From contig PNOC01000034.1 of assembly GCA_013824615.1 (NCBI GenBank), forward strand, positions 1 through 38,578: a stretch of DNA of 38,578 nucleotides, written 5' to 3'. The translations under genes and the position numbers were made by a program. Every line of letters starts with the position of its first letter. Positions within the stretch are counted from its first letter, which is position 1. The DNA comes from Thermodesulfovibrio sp. (GTDB lineage Bacteria > Nitrospirota > Thermodesulfovibrionia > Thermodesulfovibrionales > UBA6898). Shown here piece by piece: positions 15,482 through 22,864 of this stretch. The notes below the pieces were generated by a model. It was given only the letters and a program-made list of their open reading frames with translations, did not search any database and was not told where the DNA came from.

Positions 15482-15520
15482 ACAAAAAAGAAGCCCTGCC
15501 CGAGAGTAACGGACAGGGCT
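15482..15520 (-). terminator. Intrinsic terminator after the NrfD gene
   Basis: Read on the minus strand, an 11-bp stem (15510-15520 with 15492-15502, one G-U pair, loop of 7) is followed by a T-rich tract at 15482-15491. It lies 19 bases past the NrfD stop codon. Confidence 0.85.
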
Positions 15521-15538
15521 GGAAAATATCTCTCAAGC

Positions 15539-16792
15539 TCAGTGAGTCTCCTTGAGATTAAAGACCGGGAATATTTTGGCGATAAACCAAAACAGGACAA
15601 ACGGCATGATAAATATCGAAAGCGCACCAAACAGACCCTCTTTGAACGTCTCCCAATCATGAGGAATAATCGGCAGGTGGTAATGCATATAACCTGCAAA
15701 CGAGAGGGAAAACGCCTGACCGCCGATAACGACATTCCAGCGCATCATGAAGACCCCGAAGAGTACCAGCAGGACTCCGAGTACAGCCCTCCTGATCGTC
15801 AGACCGGGCAGCAGGAAGAGGATGAACGGCAGAAGGTTGCCGACGCCATATTGCATAATGAATATATCGATGAAATCCCTGCCGTAAATAACGCTGCGCA
15901 GCACATCCCACGATTTCACCGCAGTATAGCCCCTGAATATCAGGTCAAGCAGTTCAAGGGTTATGGCAAAGACCAGAAAGAAAAGGAGATAGCGCGCGGT
16001 CATCTTGATAACGTTCAGTTCGGCGCTCTTGAACTCCTCGGGAGAGCGATAACCGGCATACGAGGCCCTTTTTCGCGAATCCAGGAATTTTCTGACCTCC
16101 ATGGTTACGATATACGTCAGCATGCAGAGCGCAATGCCCGAGACGATAGCCGACATGATAAAGATGACCGGCATAAGCGGGGTCATCCAGAGCGCATTCG
16201 CCTTGACCGATCCGAAGATGAAGCCCGCATACCCGTGCAGAAAGCAGGCGACAGGGATACCGATGGCCGCAAGGATTTTGATCGCCTTTTCGTCGCGCTT
16301 CAGCGATTCCTCGCTGAGATCATAAACCCCCAGTGTGAGCGTGCAGAATATCAGAAACTTAAACCACTCGGCAATCGTCTTATCCTGCTTCTCTTTCAGC
16401 GGCAGGGCGATTTCAACAAAGTGCTTTCGGTAAAGAAACCAGAGTTCCGAGGCCACAATCGCACCATAGGTAGAAAAAACGATACCGAACGCGGCAATCG
16501 CCGAGGTAAAATGCGGGGTCATCATGACATTGATCCCCCGCAGCGGATGCTGCAGATGCAGCACAATCGGCATCGGTGCGGCAAAAAGAAGTGCAAAGGA
16601 GAAAACCAGAGCAAACCTGGCCATATCCTTCAGTTCCTTTATGCCAAAAACATGATACAGTGATGAAAGCACAAACGCCCCGGCGACCAGGCCGGTCATG
16701 AACGGATACATGACGATCTGGACCGACCAGTAGATAAATTCGTTCGGATAGACAAACAGCTCTTTTACTGTCCAGATTTCACCGTGAACCAT
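15539..16792 (-). CDS. NrfD/PsrC-family quinone-interacting membrane subunit (CbcU-like)
   Basis: A 417-residue polytopic protein with about ten hydrophobic helices. The opening IYWSVQIVMYPFMTGLVAGAFVLSSL and the following LHLQHPLRGINVMMTPHFTSA match the NrfD superfamily, whose members oxidise or reduce quinones at the periplasmic face and hand electrons to an Fe-S partner. It starts two bases after the stop of the Fe-S gene, so the two are cotranscribed. The order tetraheme cytochrome, Fe-S protein, NrfD without a molybdopterin subunit matches the Cbc4 (CbcSTU) complexes described in Geobacter, suggesting menaquinol-to-cytochrome electron flow. The direction of flow cannot be seen from sequence. 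Confidence 0.88.
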   Translation of the reverse strand: MVHGEIWTVKELFVYPNEFIYWSVQIVMYPFMTGLVAGAFVLSSLYHVFGIKELKDMARFALVFSFALLFAAPMPIVLHLQHPLRGINVMMTPHFTSAIAAFGIVFSTYGAIVASELWFLYRKHFVEIALPLKEKQDKTIAEWFKFLIFCTLTLGVYDLSEESLKRDEKAIKILAAIGIPVACFLHGYAGFIFGSVKANALWMTPLMPVIFIMSAIVSGIALCMLTYIVTMEVRKFLDSRKRASYAGYRSPEEFKSAELNVIKMTARYLLFFLVFAITLELLDLIFRGYTAVKSWDVLRSVIYGRDFIDIFIMQYGVGNLLPFILFLLPGLTIRRAVLGVLLVLFGVFMMRWNVVIGGQAFSLSFAGYMHYHLPIIPHDWETFKEGLFGALSIFIMPFVLFWFIAKIFPVFNLKETH

Positions 16793-16793
16793 C

Positions 16794-17576
16794 TTATTTC
16801 ACCTCCCTGTCAAGCCCTATATAGAAGACCTGGGGCTTTGTCCCATATTCTTCCTTCAGGATGCCGACCCGCTCGGTCATGATGATTTTGGTGACCGGGT
16901 CTTTCGGATCCTTCATGTTGCCGATCTGCCTCGCCCCGAACGGACATGCCTGAACGCACGCAGTCTTCAGCCCCTTGGTAATCCGGTGGTAGCAGAAATT
17001 GCATTTTTCGGCCGTATGGTACTTCGGATGGAAAAACCGGACACCGTAAGGGCAACCCATAATGCAGTAACCGCAGCCGATACACCATGACCTGTCAACC
17101 AATACAACCCCGTCAGGCGTCTGATAGGTCGCCCCGACCGGACAGACCTGAACACAAGGCGGGTTTTCGCACTGGTTGCAGAGCTTCGGCACAAAAAACG
17201 CCTTCTGGATATCCTCAGACTTGATGTCTTCATATTTTCCCTGACCAAGATCTATCTTGCTAGTTATAAACCCGTCCCGGGCACCTTTGGGGGTATCTGC
17301 ATGGAATTTTCCGTCTTTGGTAAACACGTACCGCTCGACCCAGGTCCGGGTAACATTGGCATCGTAGGGTATCTCATTTTCATTCTTACAGGCCTTTACG
17401 CAGAGCCCGCAGCCGACACATTTATAGGTATCAACCAGAAACACCCAGCGCACCTTGGCCCCATCATCCTTGCCGGCAAACATCTTTCTCGGGTTGACGA
17501 TCTCAAGGGCTGCCAGAGGCAGTGTTATACCCGCAACCCCTATGGCCGCTTTTTTCAGAAATTCTCTTCTTTTCAT
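16794..17576 (-). CDS. Tat-exported four-cluster ferredoxin subunit (CbcT/DsrO/PsrB-like)
   Basis: A 260-residue protein with a twin-arginine leader (KRREFLKKAAIGVAGITLPLAA). Four cysteine groups for [4Fe-4S] clusters are visible: CVGCGLCVKAC near residue 53, CNQCENPPCVQVC near 133, CIGCGYCIMGC near 165, and CNFCYHRITKG with CVQACPFGA near 193-210. The family carries electrons between a membrane NrfD subunit and a catalytic or cytochrome partner. Its ATG overlaps the stop of the upstream tetraheme gene (ATGA), and the NrfD gene follows after one base, so stoichiometric expression is likely. No catalytic molybdopterin subunit is encoded nearby. Confidence 0.92.
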   Translation of the reverse strand: MKRREFLKKAAIGVAGITLPLAALEIVNPRKMFAGKDDGAKVRWVFLVDTYKCVGCGLCVKACKNENEIPYDANVTRTWVERYVFTKDGKFHADTPKGARDGFITSKIDLGQGKYEDIKSEDIQKAFFVPKLCNQCENPPCVQVCPVGATYQTPDGVVLVDRSWCIGCGYCIMGCPYGVRFFHPKYHTAEKCNFCYHRITKGLKTACVQACPFGARQIGNMKDPKDPVTKIIMTERVGILKEEYGTKPQVFYIGLDREVK

Positions 17577-18046
17577 TTCAGTCCCTCCAGTGAAGGCTTG
17601 TGCGGGTTATGACAGGAGACGCATTCGGTGCCGGCATTGTGTTGTTCAGGATCTATACCCCTGATGCTTGCCCTCCCGCTCGAGGGATAAGCCAATTTTG
17701 CATGACAGCGCAGACACTGACCTCGACTTCTGTCGATCGGCAGTTTTTCCGGATCGGAAGGGTGCTCAAACGCCGGACCGTGGCAATTCTCGCACTGGAT
17801 GATCATATGCGGGGACTGGGAGATGCTTTCAAGCTTGTCCGCATGGCAGTCCTTGCAGTATTCTGCCCCCTGATACTTGACCTTGAAAGCTTTCCATTCC
17901 TCGATATTGCCTGTCCTGTACCAGCCGTACATATAACCGTTCTCATGGGAACTGAAGTCCTTAGGAACATAGAAAAGCCTGAAGATGAGGACAAGGCCAA
18001 TAAGGCCAAGGACGACCATTAATGGTCTGAAGACGTGGTTCTTCAT
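17573..18046 (-). CDS. Membrane-anchored tetraheme c-type cytochrome (CbcS-like)
   Basis: The ATG at 18046, preceded by GAGG at 8 bases, gives 157 residues; an in-frame GTG three codons earlier overlaps that ribosome-binding site. A membrane anchor (about 8-25) is followed by four CXXCH heme sites: CKDCH 64-68, CENCH 85-89, CLRCH 111-115 and CVSCH 142-146. HGPAFEH and CHNPHKP resemble NapC/NrfH- and cytochrome c7-like segments. It probably exchanges electrons with the Fe-S/NrfD pair at the periplasmic side of the membrane. The stop codon overlaps the next gene's start. The fourth heme motif lies near the C-terminus. Confidence 0.9.
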   Translation of the reverse strand: MKNHVFRPLMVVLGLIGLVLIFRLFYVPKDFSSHENGYMYGWYRTGNIEEWKAFKVKYQGAEYCKDCHADKLESISQSPHMIIQCENCHGPAFEHPSDPEKLPIDRSRGQCLRCHAKLAYPSSGRASIRGIDPEQHNAGTECVSCHNPHKPSLEGLK

Positions 18047-18086
18047 GAAACGCACCTCTCTCTGCTATTTAGTATTTACGTATCAA

Positions 18087-18506
18087 TTATACAGGAAATT
18101 CAGATTTGAAGTCATTTTTGAACGCCAGAAGAATTACGTAAGGAATAACCTCAAACAGATATGCTGCCACAGTAGCCCAGAAATTCATGATACAGAGGAC
18201 CTTCCAGTCTATCACCCCTTCCTTGAAATAAGAGTGTCCGATATAGCAGAGGGTAAAAAAGAATCCCCAGATAATCGGGATGACAAATGCCATGAGTACC
18301 AGCATCCGGTATGGTTTGCGCGCTGCAAGTTTCCAGGTAAGCGCAGCAAAAATAAAATAGGGAAGAAAGACCCGGTACGCATCATAAAGATTATTCAGAA
18401 TAAAGGAATTACTTTCCCGGTTGAGCAGCGAAAAAACAAGCAGGGCAAGGCACCAGGCCGCAAAAGGAAAAAAAAGCGCCACTTGAAAAAAGCGCGCCTG
18501 AGTCAT
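18087..18506 (-). CDS. Small four-helix membrane protein of unknown function
   Basis: A 139-residue hydrophobic protein with four likely membrane helices at about 7-27, 44-60, 69-92 and 104-128. I do not recognise the family. It is the first gene of the tetraheme/Fe-S/NrfD operon, separated by 40 bases, so it may help assemble or anchor that complex. No heme motif, signal cleavage site or catalytic motif is visible. The upstream 240 bases carry the terminator of the 11-heme cytochrome gene but no clear promoter. Confidence 0.65.
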   Translation of the reverse strand: MTQARFFQVALFFPFAAWCLALLVFSLLNRESNSFILNNLYDAYRVFLPYFIFAALTWKLAARKPYRMLVLMAFVIPIIWGFFFTLCYIGHSYFKEGVIDWKVLCIMNFWATVAAYLFEVIPYVILLAFKNDFKSEFPV

Positions 18507-18652
18507 ATTCTGCTCATAGACATCATGAGATTAATTTATAGGTCTGCAGCCGGCTTGTCAACGTGAAGTTCTGCTTATCATGAGGCCTCATAGCAGGCAG
18601 TTCATATCTGTCCGGCCGACATTGGATATGCTGGGAAACATATGAGCCCACT

Positions 18653-18693
18653 AAAAAAGCAGGAAGAAAGGGCTAACGCCCCGTCTTCCTGCT
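18653..18693 (-). terminator. Intrinsic terminator after the 11-heme cytochrome
   Basis: On the minus strand, arms AGCAGGAAGA (18684-18693) and TCTTCCTGCT (18658-18667) enclose an inner GGGC/GCCC stem, followed by TTTTTT. A second small palindrome, GCGGTTC-T-GAACCGC, lies at 18707-18721 between it and the stop codon. Confidence 0.85.
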
Positions 18694-18744
18694 GATAAGG
18701 GAACCCGCGGTTCTGAACCGCAGGCTTACTCGGTATCCAACCGT

Positions 18745-19743
18745 CTACTGCTGAATAAAGGTCTTCGGGTCCTTGTACTCATGGCACTTCACGCATTCCT
18801 TTTTGGCCTGCGCCGGCGTTACCCGCCAGACATGAGGTTTGTGGCAGTCTTTACATTTCAGACCCATATCAATATGCATCGCATGTTTACCGACCTTCGC
18901 CGTATTCGGATGACAATTGGCGCAGTTGCCCCAGTCAGGCCGTGCTGTCTTGTGCGGCTTATGGCACTGGTAGCAGTCGAACTGCATCGGTGCATCGGCA
19001 GGCACGACGATCTTGATCGCCCGCTTGATCGTCTTCTCGTCCGGCTGATAGTGGGTTACGTCCAGCGTGGCATCGGCCAGGAGCTCTTTTCTGACGTTTT
19101 CTCCTCCGTGGCAGTAGAGACATTTCTTCCGGCCCGGTTTCAGGTCCTTGGTCCGGTCTGTATGGCAGTTCAGGCAGGCCATAGCCTCCATGCCTATACC
19201 GTGGACCTCACGGCCTTCATGGCACTTGACACAAAACCGCGGTTCGGCAGTAAATTTATGGATCTTGTACCCGTGACACTGGACGCACTGGATCTTCTCC
19301 ATGAAGACATGCTTTGCATGCAGCTGCGAATTGTTCACCAGCTTTGCGGTCGGAGCCTTCTCATTCTTTTCCCAGTGGCAGGAGTAGCAGATCTTCCAGG
19401 CCACAATCGTCTCGCCATGCCGCGGGGCAACAGACTTCACGCCCATGAAGACAAAGCGGTACATCTGGACCATCTGTTCTTTCTTTGACGAATGATGACA
19501 CTCGTGGCAATTGATCATTTTATGTTCACTCACTGTCCAGGCATTGTTCGCATCATCATGGACATGACAGGTCATACAGGCCTTGGGATCATTCTCGAAA
19601 TAATCATTGATCCTGAAGGCAACGTAGCCCATAAGACCGATGAACATCAGCATGCCGACCGCAATGATAATCTTGGCCCTGACCGACAGCCCTTCATTCA
19701 CCCACGTCAGCAACTTTCCAACAAGCGTAATAGGATTAAACAT
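18745..19743 (-). CDS. Undecaheme membrane-anchored c-type cytochrome (NapC/NirT-like N-terminus)
   Basis: A 332-residue protein with one N-terminal helix (about 22-43) and eleven CXXCH sites starting at residues 56, 79, 119, 153, 171, 190, 208, 257, 274, 297 and 317. The first part (DPKACMTCH, ending in a CHECHHSSK site) resembles NapC/NirT quinol dehydrogenases, which draw electrons from menaquinol. The rest looks like an appended multiheme wire, with KPH motifs after hemes 8 and 10. It would carry electrons across the periplasm, perhaps to an outer-membrane conduit or a terminal reductase not in the window. GGGAGG precedes the ATG. It lies 31 bases after hemL on the same strand. Confidence 0.9.
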   Translation of the reverse strand: MFNPITLVGKLLTWVNEGLSVRAKIIIAVGMLMFIGLMGYVAFRINDYFENDPKACMTCHVHDDANNAWTVSEHKMINCHECHHSSKKEQMVQMYRFVFMGVKSVAPRHGETIVAWKICYSCHWEKNEKAPTAKLVNNSQLHAKHVFMEKIQCVQCHGYKIHKFTAEPRFCVKCHEGREVHGIGMEAMACLNCHTDRTKDLKPGRKKCLYCHGGENVRKELLADATLDVTHYQPDEKTIKRAIKIVVPADAPMQFDCYQCHKPHKTARPDWGNCANCHPNTAKVGKHAMHIDMGLKCKDCHKPHVWRVTPAQAKKECVKCHEYKDPKTFIQQ

Positions 19744-19774
19744 GAATAAAACCTCCCACCTCTGAATACATTAT

Positions 19775-21061
19775 TTATATTTTTTTAAGCGCTTCGTATG
19801 CAGCTGATACCGTCCGGGCAATATCTTTCTCTGTGTGGGCAAGCGACATAAACCCCGCCTCGAACTGAGAGGGAGCTATGTTGATTCCCTGCTGAAGCAT
19901 CTCGGCAAAGAAACGTCCGAACTTCTTTGTGTCGGCCATCTTTGCGGAAGGATAGTCAACAACCTCGGTGTCCGTAAAATAGGTGCAGAACATGCTGCCG
20001 GCACGGTAAAACCGGGTGGCAACCCCCGCACGCTTCGCAGCATCACGGAGTCCTGCTTCGAGCATGGCTGACTTCACTTCCATCCTCGCATACGTTCCGG
20101 CTTTTGACAACTCTTTCAGAGTCTCAATCCCTGCAGTCATCGCCAGGGGATTACCCGAGAGCGTCCCCGCCTGATACACCGGCCCTTCGGGAGAAACCAA
20201 TGCCATAATATCTTTTCTGCCGCCATAAGCACCAACAGGAAGTCCGCCGCCAATGACCTTGCCGAGGCAAGTCATGTCCGGTTTTATTCCGTAATATTTC
20301 TGTGCCCCTCCGAAGGAGACCCTGAAACCGGTCATCACTTCGTCAAAGATCAGGATGATGCCATGTTTTTTTGTCGCTGCCCTGAGGGTCTCCAGGAACC
20401 CCGGTTTCGGAAGCACGCAGCCGATATTGCCGACAACCGGCTCAACGATAACACAGGCTATTTCCCGCCAATCCTTCTCGATCATGCTCGTCAGCGCCGC
20501 ACTATCGTTATAGGGAAGCGTAATGGTATTTTTCGCGTAGGACTTCGGCACTCCCGGACTGTCCGGCAGACCAAACGTCGCGGCGCCGGAACCGGCCTTC
20601 ACCAAGAGACCATCTGCATGGCCATGATAGCAGCCATCGAACTTGATGATTTTGTCTCTCCCGGTGAACCCCCGGGCAACGCGGATAGCGCTCATCGTCG
20701 CCTCGGTGCCTGAGTTGACCATCCTGACCTTGTCCATCGACGGATAAATCCTGAGCACCTGCTCTGCCAGCTCAATCTCAAGCGCCGTCGGTGCACCGTA
20801 GCTCGTCCCCCTGTCAACCGCCTTTTTTAAGGCTTTTATGACAGCAGAATGCGCGTGGCCAAGAATCATGGGACCCCAGGACAGCACATAATCAATATAG
20901 GAGTTGCCGTCCGCATCATAAATCCGGGAGCCTTTGGCATGATCGATGAACAACGGATTGCCGCCGACCGCCCGGAAAGCGCGCACCGGGCTGTTGACCC
21001 CTCCGGGAATACTCTTGCTTGCCTTTTTAAACAACCTGCGTGACTCAGTAAATTTTTTCAT
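19775..21061 (-). CDS. hemL: Glutamate-1-semialdehyde 2,1-aminomutase
   Basis: I start at the ATG at 21061 (428 residues, the family's usual length); a GTG six codons upstream is possible. The class-III aminotransferase fold is clear: [13 protein letters not shown] near the N-terminus, the [16 protein letters not shown] phosphate-binding region, [11 protein letters not shown], and the pyridoxal-phosphate lysine K268 in [17 protein letters not shown]. The enzyme converts glutamate-1-semialdehyde to 5-aminolevulinate, the last step of the C5 route into heme, in the cytosol. The gene leads directly into the undecaheme cytochrome gene, which suggests matched supply and demand of heme. Confidence 0.97.
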   Translation of the reverse strand: MKKFTESRRLFKKASKSIPGGVNSPVRAFRAVGGNPLFIDHAKGSRIYDADGNSYIDYVLSWGPMILGHAHSAVIKALKKAVDRGTSYGAPTALEIELAEQVLRIYPSMDKVRMVNSGTEATMSAIRVARGFTGRDKIIKFDGCYHGHADGLLVKAGSGAATFGLPDSPGVPKSYAKNTITLPYNDSAALTSMIEKDWREIACVIVEPVVGNIGCVLPKPGFLETLRAATKKHGIILIFDEVMTGFRVSFGGAQKYYGIKPDMTCLGKVIGGGLPVGAYGGRKDIMALVSPEGPVYQAGTLSGNPLAMTAGIETLKELSKAGTYARMEVKSAMLEAGLRDAAKRAGVATRFYRAGSMFCTYFTDTEVVDYPSAKMADTKKFGRFFAEMLQQGINIAPSQFEAGFMSLAHTEKDIARTVSAAYEALKKI

Positions 21062-21195
21062 AACTCTATAATTTATCACAAATAATTTTTCAATGTCAAA
21101 AATGGTTACAAAAGCCCGGAATATATGCTATAACTATAGCCAGTATTTTTTATACTTTTATTCTTTAAATTACCGTTACATGGAGGAGGATAGAC

Positions 21196-22179
21196 ATGAT
21201 GAAAAGAATTCTGATCGCAATAATAGTCCTTGCAGCCCTTGCCGCCTGCAACAAAAAGCCGGCAGAACCGAAGGCGGAAAAAGGTGCGGTTCTCGCCAAG
21301 GTAGGCGCTGCCGTGATCACGGAAGGCGACCTCGAGCGGGAACTGAAGTCTTTACCAGACTATGCGCAGCAGATGTTTTCTGATGAAAAGGGCAAGGAAA
21401 AGTTTGTCGAAGAACTGGTAAAAAAAGAGATGCTTTATCAGGAAGCAGTCAAGAAGGGCCTGGACAAGTCAGCGGATTTTGTAAAGAAAGTGGAAGAGTT
21501 CAAGAAACTCACCCTGGTCTCCGAGCTTCTGGAAAAAGAGATCATGGCCAGGACCAAGGTCTCTGACCAGGAAGCAAAGGAATACTATGAAAAACATAAG
21601 GAAGAATTTGTAACTACCAGCCAGATTAAGGCAAGCCATATCCTGGTGAAGACTGAGGATGAGGCGGTCAACGTACTTGCCCGACTGAAGAAGGGCGAAA
21701 AGTTTGAAGAGATCGCCAAAAAAGACTCTCTGGACAAGGGGTCTGCAAAGAGCGGTGGAGATCTCGGATTTTTTGCGCGCGGACAGATGGTCCCGGAGTT
21801 TGAAAAAGCTGCGGCCGAACTGAAGCCCGGTGAAATCAGCAAGCCGGTCAAGTCCAATTACGGATTTCACATTATTAAGGTAACAGACAAGAAAACCGGC
21901 CCGGTCATCGAATACGACCGCATCAAGGACCTGATCAGTCAGAAACTGTCCGGTGAACGCCAGAAGGAATCCTTTGACAAATATGTTACTGAGTTGAAAA
22001 AGACCTATACGGTCGAGATCATGAAGGACGCCCTGGCAAAGCCGAAGGAAGGCGCTAAAGAAGGCCCAAAGGAAAGCAATGCAAAGGCAACGGCCGACAA
22101 GCCTGCTGCTGAGAAGAAAGATGCTCCGAAAAAAGACGAGACGCCAAAGAAGGAAGAAGCAAGGCCAAAAGCTCATTAG
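21196..22179 (+). CDS. PpiC-type peptidyl-prolyl isomerase lipoprotein (SurA/PrsA-like)
   Basis: A 327-residue protein with a lipoprotein signal (ILIAIIVLAALAAC, lipidated Cys18). Residues about 30-140 form a SurA-like helical chaperone region (VITEGDLERELKSLPDYAQQMF), and a parvulin/rotamase domain spans about 143-235 (ASHILVKTEDEA, GGDLGFFARGQMVPEFEKAA, GFHIIKV). The C-terminal 55 residues are a Lys/Pro/Glu-rich, likely unstructured tail. It should assist folding of outer-membrane or periplasmic proteins, plausibly the abundant envelope cytochromes nearby. A GGAGGAGG ribosome-binding site lies six bases before the ATG at 21196. The tail and its repeats are low-complexity. Confidence 0.92.
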   Translation: MMKRILIAIIVLAALAACNKKPAEPKAEKGAVLAKVGAAVITEGDLERELKSLPDYAQQMFSDEKGKEKFVEELVKKEMLYQEAVKKGLDKSADFVKKVEEFKKLTLVSELLEKEIMARTKVSDQEAKEYYEKHKEEFVTTSQIKASHILVKTEDEAVNVLARLKKGEKFEEIAKKDSLDKGSAKSGGDLGFFARGQMVPEFEKAAAELKPGEISKPVKSNYGFHIIKVTDKKTGPVIEYDRIKDLISQKLSGERQKESFDKYVTELKKTYTVEIMKDALAKPKEGAKEGPKESNAKATADKPAAEKKDAPKKDETPKKEEARPKAH

Positions 22180-22199
22180 AATATATCAGGATGCAGAAA

Positions 22200-22235
22200 C
22201 AAAGAGAGGGCCGCTTCCGCCCTCTCTTTGTTTTT
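22200..22235 (+). terminator. Intrinsic terminator of the PpiC gene
   Basis: An 11-bp perfect stem (22200-22210 with 22220-22230), a nine-base loop and five T residues follow the stop codon by about 20 bases. Confidence 0.93.
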
Positions 22236-22307
22236 ATAGAACAACGAACCTCCATCAAATAACTGAAACCGCAATAAAACATCCTTAAAAAATATTCAGA
22301 ATAATTA

Positions 22308-22357
22308 TTGACATAATTTTATCGCATGGGCTATTATTGATATAGGTTATCATTATC
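22308..22357 (+). promoter_or_regulatory. fur promoter with overlapping Fur box
   Basis: TTGACA (22308-22313) and TATTAT (22332-22337) are separated by 18 bp. The 19-bp sequence GATATAGGTTATCATTATC (22339-22357) matches 15 of 19 positions of the classical Fur box and covers the predicted transcription start, ending exactly before the GTG start of fur. This points to iron-dependent autorepression. Confidence 0.72.
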
Positions 22358-22801
22358 GTGATGGAACATATGATTAAACATACGGCAAAGGATATTTTCA
22401 GAAACTATATACAGGAAAAAGGTCTGCGAAATACCCGGCAGCGGGAAGCAATTCTTGATGTGTTCTTTTCTGCGGATAAACATATTACCGTTGAAGAATT
22501 GTTTAACAAGATGAAAATAACGGTCCCCGAGATAGGTTACGCAACGGTTCATCGAAATTTGAGTTTGTTATGTGAATGTGGCCTGGCCGATGAAATAAAG
22601 ATCGGAAAACAAAAAGCCCGGTATGAACCCAAATTCGGACAAGAGCATCATGACCATCTTATCTGTATAAAATGCGGCAAATTCATAGAAGTCAGCGACA
22701 GTAAAATAGAAAAACTGCAGAACAAACTTGCAGAAGCGAACGATTTCATTCCCGTGAAACATACGCTGGAGATTTTCGGAATTTGCAGAGAATGTAAATA
22801 A
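22358..22801 (+). CDS. Fur-family metal-responsive repressor
   Basis: A 147-residue regulator. The winged-helix part (GLRNTRQREAILDVFFSADKHITVEELF, ATVHRNLSLLCECGL) is followed by the metal-binding dimer domain with EHHDHLICIKCGK and a C-terminal CRECK pair, giving the two CXXC structural zinc sites of Fur/PerR. The start may be GTG 22358, ATG 22361 or ATG 22370. Its location directly before feoB, with Fur-box-like sequences in front of both genes, supports an iron-sensing Fur rather than PerR or Zur. When iron is plentiful it should repress itself and the Feo operon. Confidence 0.9.
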   Translation: MMEHMIKHTAKDIFRNYIQEKGLRNTRQREAILDVFFSADKHITVEELFNKMKITVPEIGYATVHRNLSLLCECGLADEIKIGKQKARYEPKFGQEHHDHLICIKCGKFIEVSDSKIEKLQNKLAEANDFIPVKHTLEIFGICRECK

Positions 22802-22819
22802 TTTTTTTGCACTTGCAGT

Positions 22820-22838
22820 GATAATGATATTCATGTGC
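22820..22838 (+). promoter_or_regulatory. Second Fur-box-like site, before feoB
   Basis: GATAATGATATTCATGTGC shares 15 of 19 positions with the classical Fur box, including an exact left half. It lies 27 bases before the feoB start and 18 bases after the fur stop codon. A consensus ribosome-binding site AGGAGGT follows. Confidence 0.65.
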
Positions 22839-22864
22839 ATTAATGATCCAGGAGGTCACTACTA

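Noticed and set aside
15467-16663. Long plus-strand frame (398 codons) opposite the NrfD gene
   Set aside because: Composition is extremely charged and it is antisense to a clear NrfD membrane protein.
18781-19488. Plus-strand frame (235 codons) opposite the undecaheme cytochrome
   Set aside because: It is the antisense shadow of the CXXCH-rich gene, with no domain features.
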